From Gemmatimonadota bacterium (GTDB taxonomy: Bacteria > Gemmatimonadota > Gemmatimonadetes > Gemmatimonadales > GWC2-71-9): 7,711 nt of DNA. A program made the translations under genes and the position numbers. Below, piece by piece: positions 6,287 to 7,711 of the stretch (the stretch's first letter is position 1; each line of letters begins with the position of its first letter). The DNA is taken from contig QHTW01000031.1 of NCBI GenBank assembly GCA_003220955.1, forward strand, positions 1 to 7,711, given 5' to 3'. The notes under the pieces are model-generated. The model saw nothing but the letters and a program-made list of their open reading frames with translations, was not told the origin of the DNA and did not search any database.

Positions 6287-7711
6287 CAGGGAATCTGGCT
6301 GACTTTCTTCGTGCGCCACTCGAGCCGTACCGTGCCAATCCAGCGAGTCTGGCTCGCGCCACTCACGTGCCCGGCGTTGGAGATCAGATGGACTCCGCCG
6401 TCGGCAGACAGCTCCCAGCGCCCGTGCGCGGCATGTCCACCGGCTGCGAGCCGCAGGGTGCGCTGGACAATGCCGGCGAGGAACGTGGGCGTGGAGGGGA
6501 ACGCGCTCTCCGGCGGATGGGGCAGGTGGAGATCTCCCTCCCCTTGTCGCAAGAACGTGATCTCGGGTTGGAGGAGAACCCCTGACGACGGCATGAGGCT
6601 CAGCTTCAGCGTCGTCTGATCGTAATCGGAGAAATTGCGGCCGGTGCCGAGCCCGAAGTAAATCGGCGTCTGGGTGTTGTCTTCGTTCCGGTAGGTGAGA
6701 TTCGTGACGCGGGTGTAGAACAGCGTCCATGCGGCGGCGGAATGCGGCACGCTCCCCTGTGCTCCTACGGTCAGCCCATAGCTCGGGGGCTTCAGATCGT
6801 GCGCGGTCTTTTTATCAATCTGGATATCGTCGAGCATGCCCTGCACGAAGAGCGTCACCTTGCCCTGACGCTGCGCATCAAATCCTAGGAACGAGTTGAC
6901 GGTGGTGCCGGTGTTGATCTGCGCCAAGTACCCGATGCCGAAATTCAGGTACCACGGCTCGATCTGCCGGCCGACTCCCGAGAGGACCGAGCCGTCCCAC
7001 ACTGCCAAAGTCCAGCGACCGGGCGGGCGAATCCAGAGGCGGTGCTGGACCATGTAACGATGCGCCGCCGCGCCGGTGGAATCGGGGAGATCGTTCATCT
7101 GGAATGCGATTCCCTCCAGCTTCACGCCCGTCGTGCCGAGCGAGAGAGCGAAGTGATCTGGTCCGTAACGGCGCTCGGTCCCCAGTTCCGGTCGAGACTG
7201 CCGAAGAAGAGGTCCGCGTACGTGAATTGCGCGCTGATGTACGCTTCTTCGAACTTGCCGGCCACGATGCGGTCCTTCTTGCCATACCAATCGGGGTCGT
7301 ACTTCAGTCGCGTATCGAAGTAGGGGTGCGAGGCAAAGACGACTGGGCCGAAGTACAGCGTCAGCGCCGCGCCGCCGGAGAACGTGGCATGGCCGGGTCC
7401 CGCTGCGCGCAGCGGATCGCGCCGCGCATGCGAGCTGGCAGCGACGCCGGCGTGCACGTCCAGGCGCGCGGAAGGCCCGCGCTGCGTCCGCCTCAGATCC
7501 GAGCGCATCTGCCGAACGACGGTCCACTCGGCGTTCGTCACGACGGTGCTGTCCACTGCGTCGAGCGTTCGCAGGAGATCGGTTGCGCGCAACGGCCGCG
7601 TGAGCGGCGTCGGATCCACGAGACGACGACGCGCGATCAGATGCTCGATGAATGGCGTGCCCCACCAGGAGAGGGGGACGTAGGGCGAGGCTTCCTGGGC
7701 CGTGGCGCTGG
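6286..7711 (-). pseudogene. Wzi-like capsule-assembly outer-membrane protein, frameshifted (5' end outside window)
   Basis: Outer-membrane beta-barrel protein of the capsule-assembly Wzi type, expected to anchor polysaccharide at the surface. The coding is split. From the right edge, one frame (codons from 7709) reads ATAQEASPYVPLSWWGTPFIEHLI, which looks like the segment just after a signal peptide, and continues through FGPVVFASHPYFDTRLKYDP, AQFTYADLFFGSLDRNWGP to about 7175. It then runs into nonsense and a stop at 7122. From about 7158 a second frame carries DHFALSLGTTGVKLEGIAFQ, EPWYLNFGIGYLAQINTGT, FVQGMLDDIQID and the C-terminal barrel strands to TGA at 6286. About ten residues usual between the two motifs appear lost along with the frame. 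The stop overlaps the kinase start (TGATG). The Wzi assignment rests on motif memory, and the break may be an artefact. Confidence 0.78.

Noticed and set aside
6287..6730. Upstream extension of the kinase reading frame that would give a 492-residue protein.
   Set aside because: The added 148 residues are His/Arg/Pro-rich and lie in the shadow of the well-formed Wzi-like C-terminal barrel; kinase homology begins only after 6286, where a TGATG junction provides the start.
7185..7665. The first roughly 160 codons of the frame that carries the Wzi-like C-terminus, beginning at an ATG at 7665.
   Set aside because: This stretch is arginine-rich nonsense; the real N-terminal coding (SWWGTPFIEHLI, FFGSLDRNWGP) is in another frame over the same bases.

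Overview
The base composition (GC-rich throughout, Ala/Arg-rich proteins), the tRNA genes without an encoded 3' CCA, and the mix of genes suggest a high-GC, Gram-negative-type bacterium. The style of the outer-membrane and export proteins resembles Gemmatimonadota. That phylum call is an inference from family resemblance and could not be tested here. The window is a piece of a cell-surface polysaccharide locus.

Layout from left to right. (1) Positions 1-1777, minus: a polysaccharide export (Wza/SLBB family) protein that runs off the left edge. (2) Positions 1778-1892: a divergent control region with a perfect 7-bp inverted repeat directly upstream of the next gene. (3) Positions 1893-2757, plus: an XRE-type HTH protein translationally coupled to an AbiEii/DUF6036-like nucleotidyltransferase, a probable toxin-antitoxin-like pair. 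Its stop codon interlocks with that of the next, convergent gene. (4) Positions 2754-5040, minus: two tandem GT4-family glycosyltransferases. The promoter-distal one is intact. The proximal one is broken by a frameshift plus apparent loss of about 44 bp exactly at the second Glu of its EX7E motif. (5) Positions 5021-5241, plus: a small tRNA unit, tRNA-Ile2(CAU) and tRNA-Val(CAC), with its own promoter and a palindromic octamer repeat between the two tRNAs. (6) Positions 5252-7711, minus: a heptose-7-phosphate kinase-like PfkB enzyme preceded, with a one-base stop/start overlap, by a Wzi-like capsule-assembly outer-membrane protein. The latter is also split between two frames and runs off the right edge.

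Working together: the glycosyltransferases would build glycan repeat units, the kinase would supply an activated-heptose precursor (or a related sugar phosphate), the SLBB protein would carry polymer through the periplasm and outer membrane, and the Wzi-like protein would hold polymer at the surface. The XRE/nucleotidyltransferase pair is an accessory module lodged inside this locus and shares a control region with the export gene. Two surface-polysaccharide genes carry the same kind of lesion (small deletion plus frameshift). This is either real decay or phase loss of the glycan locus, or an assembly/consensus artefact. It is the main thing to resolve before functions are assigned. No gene-free stretch longer than 300 bases is present.
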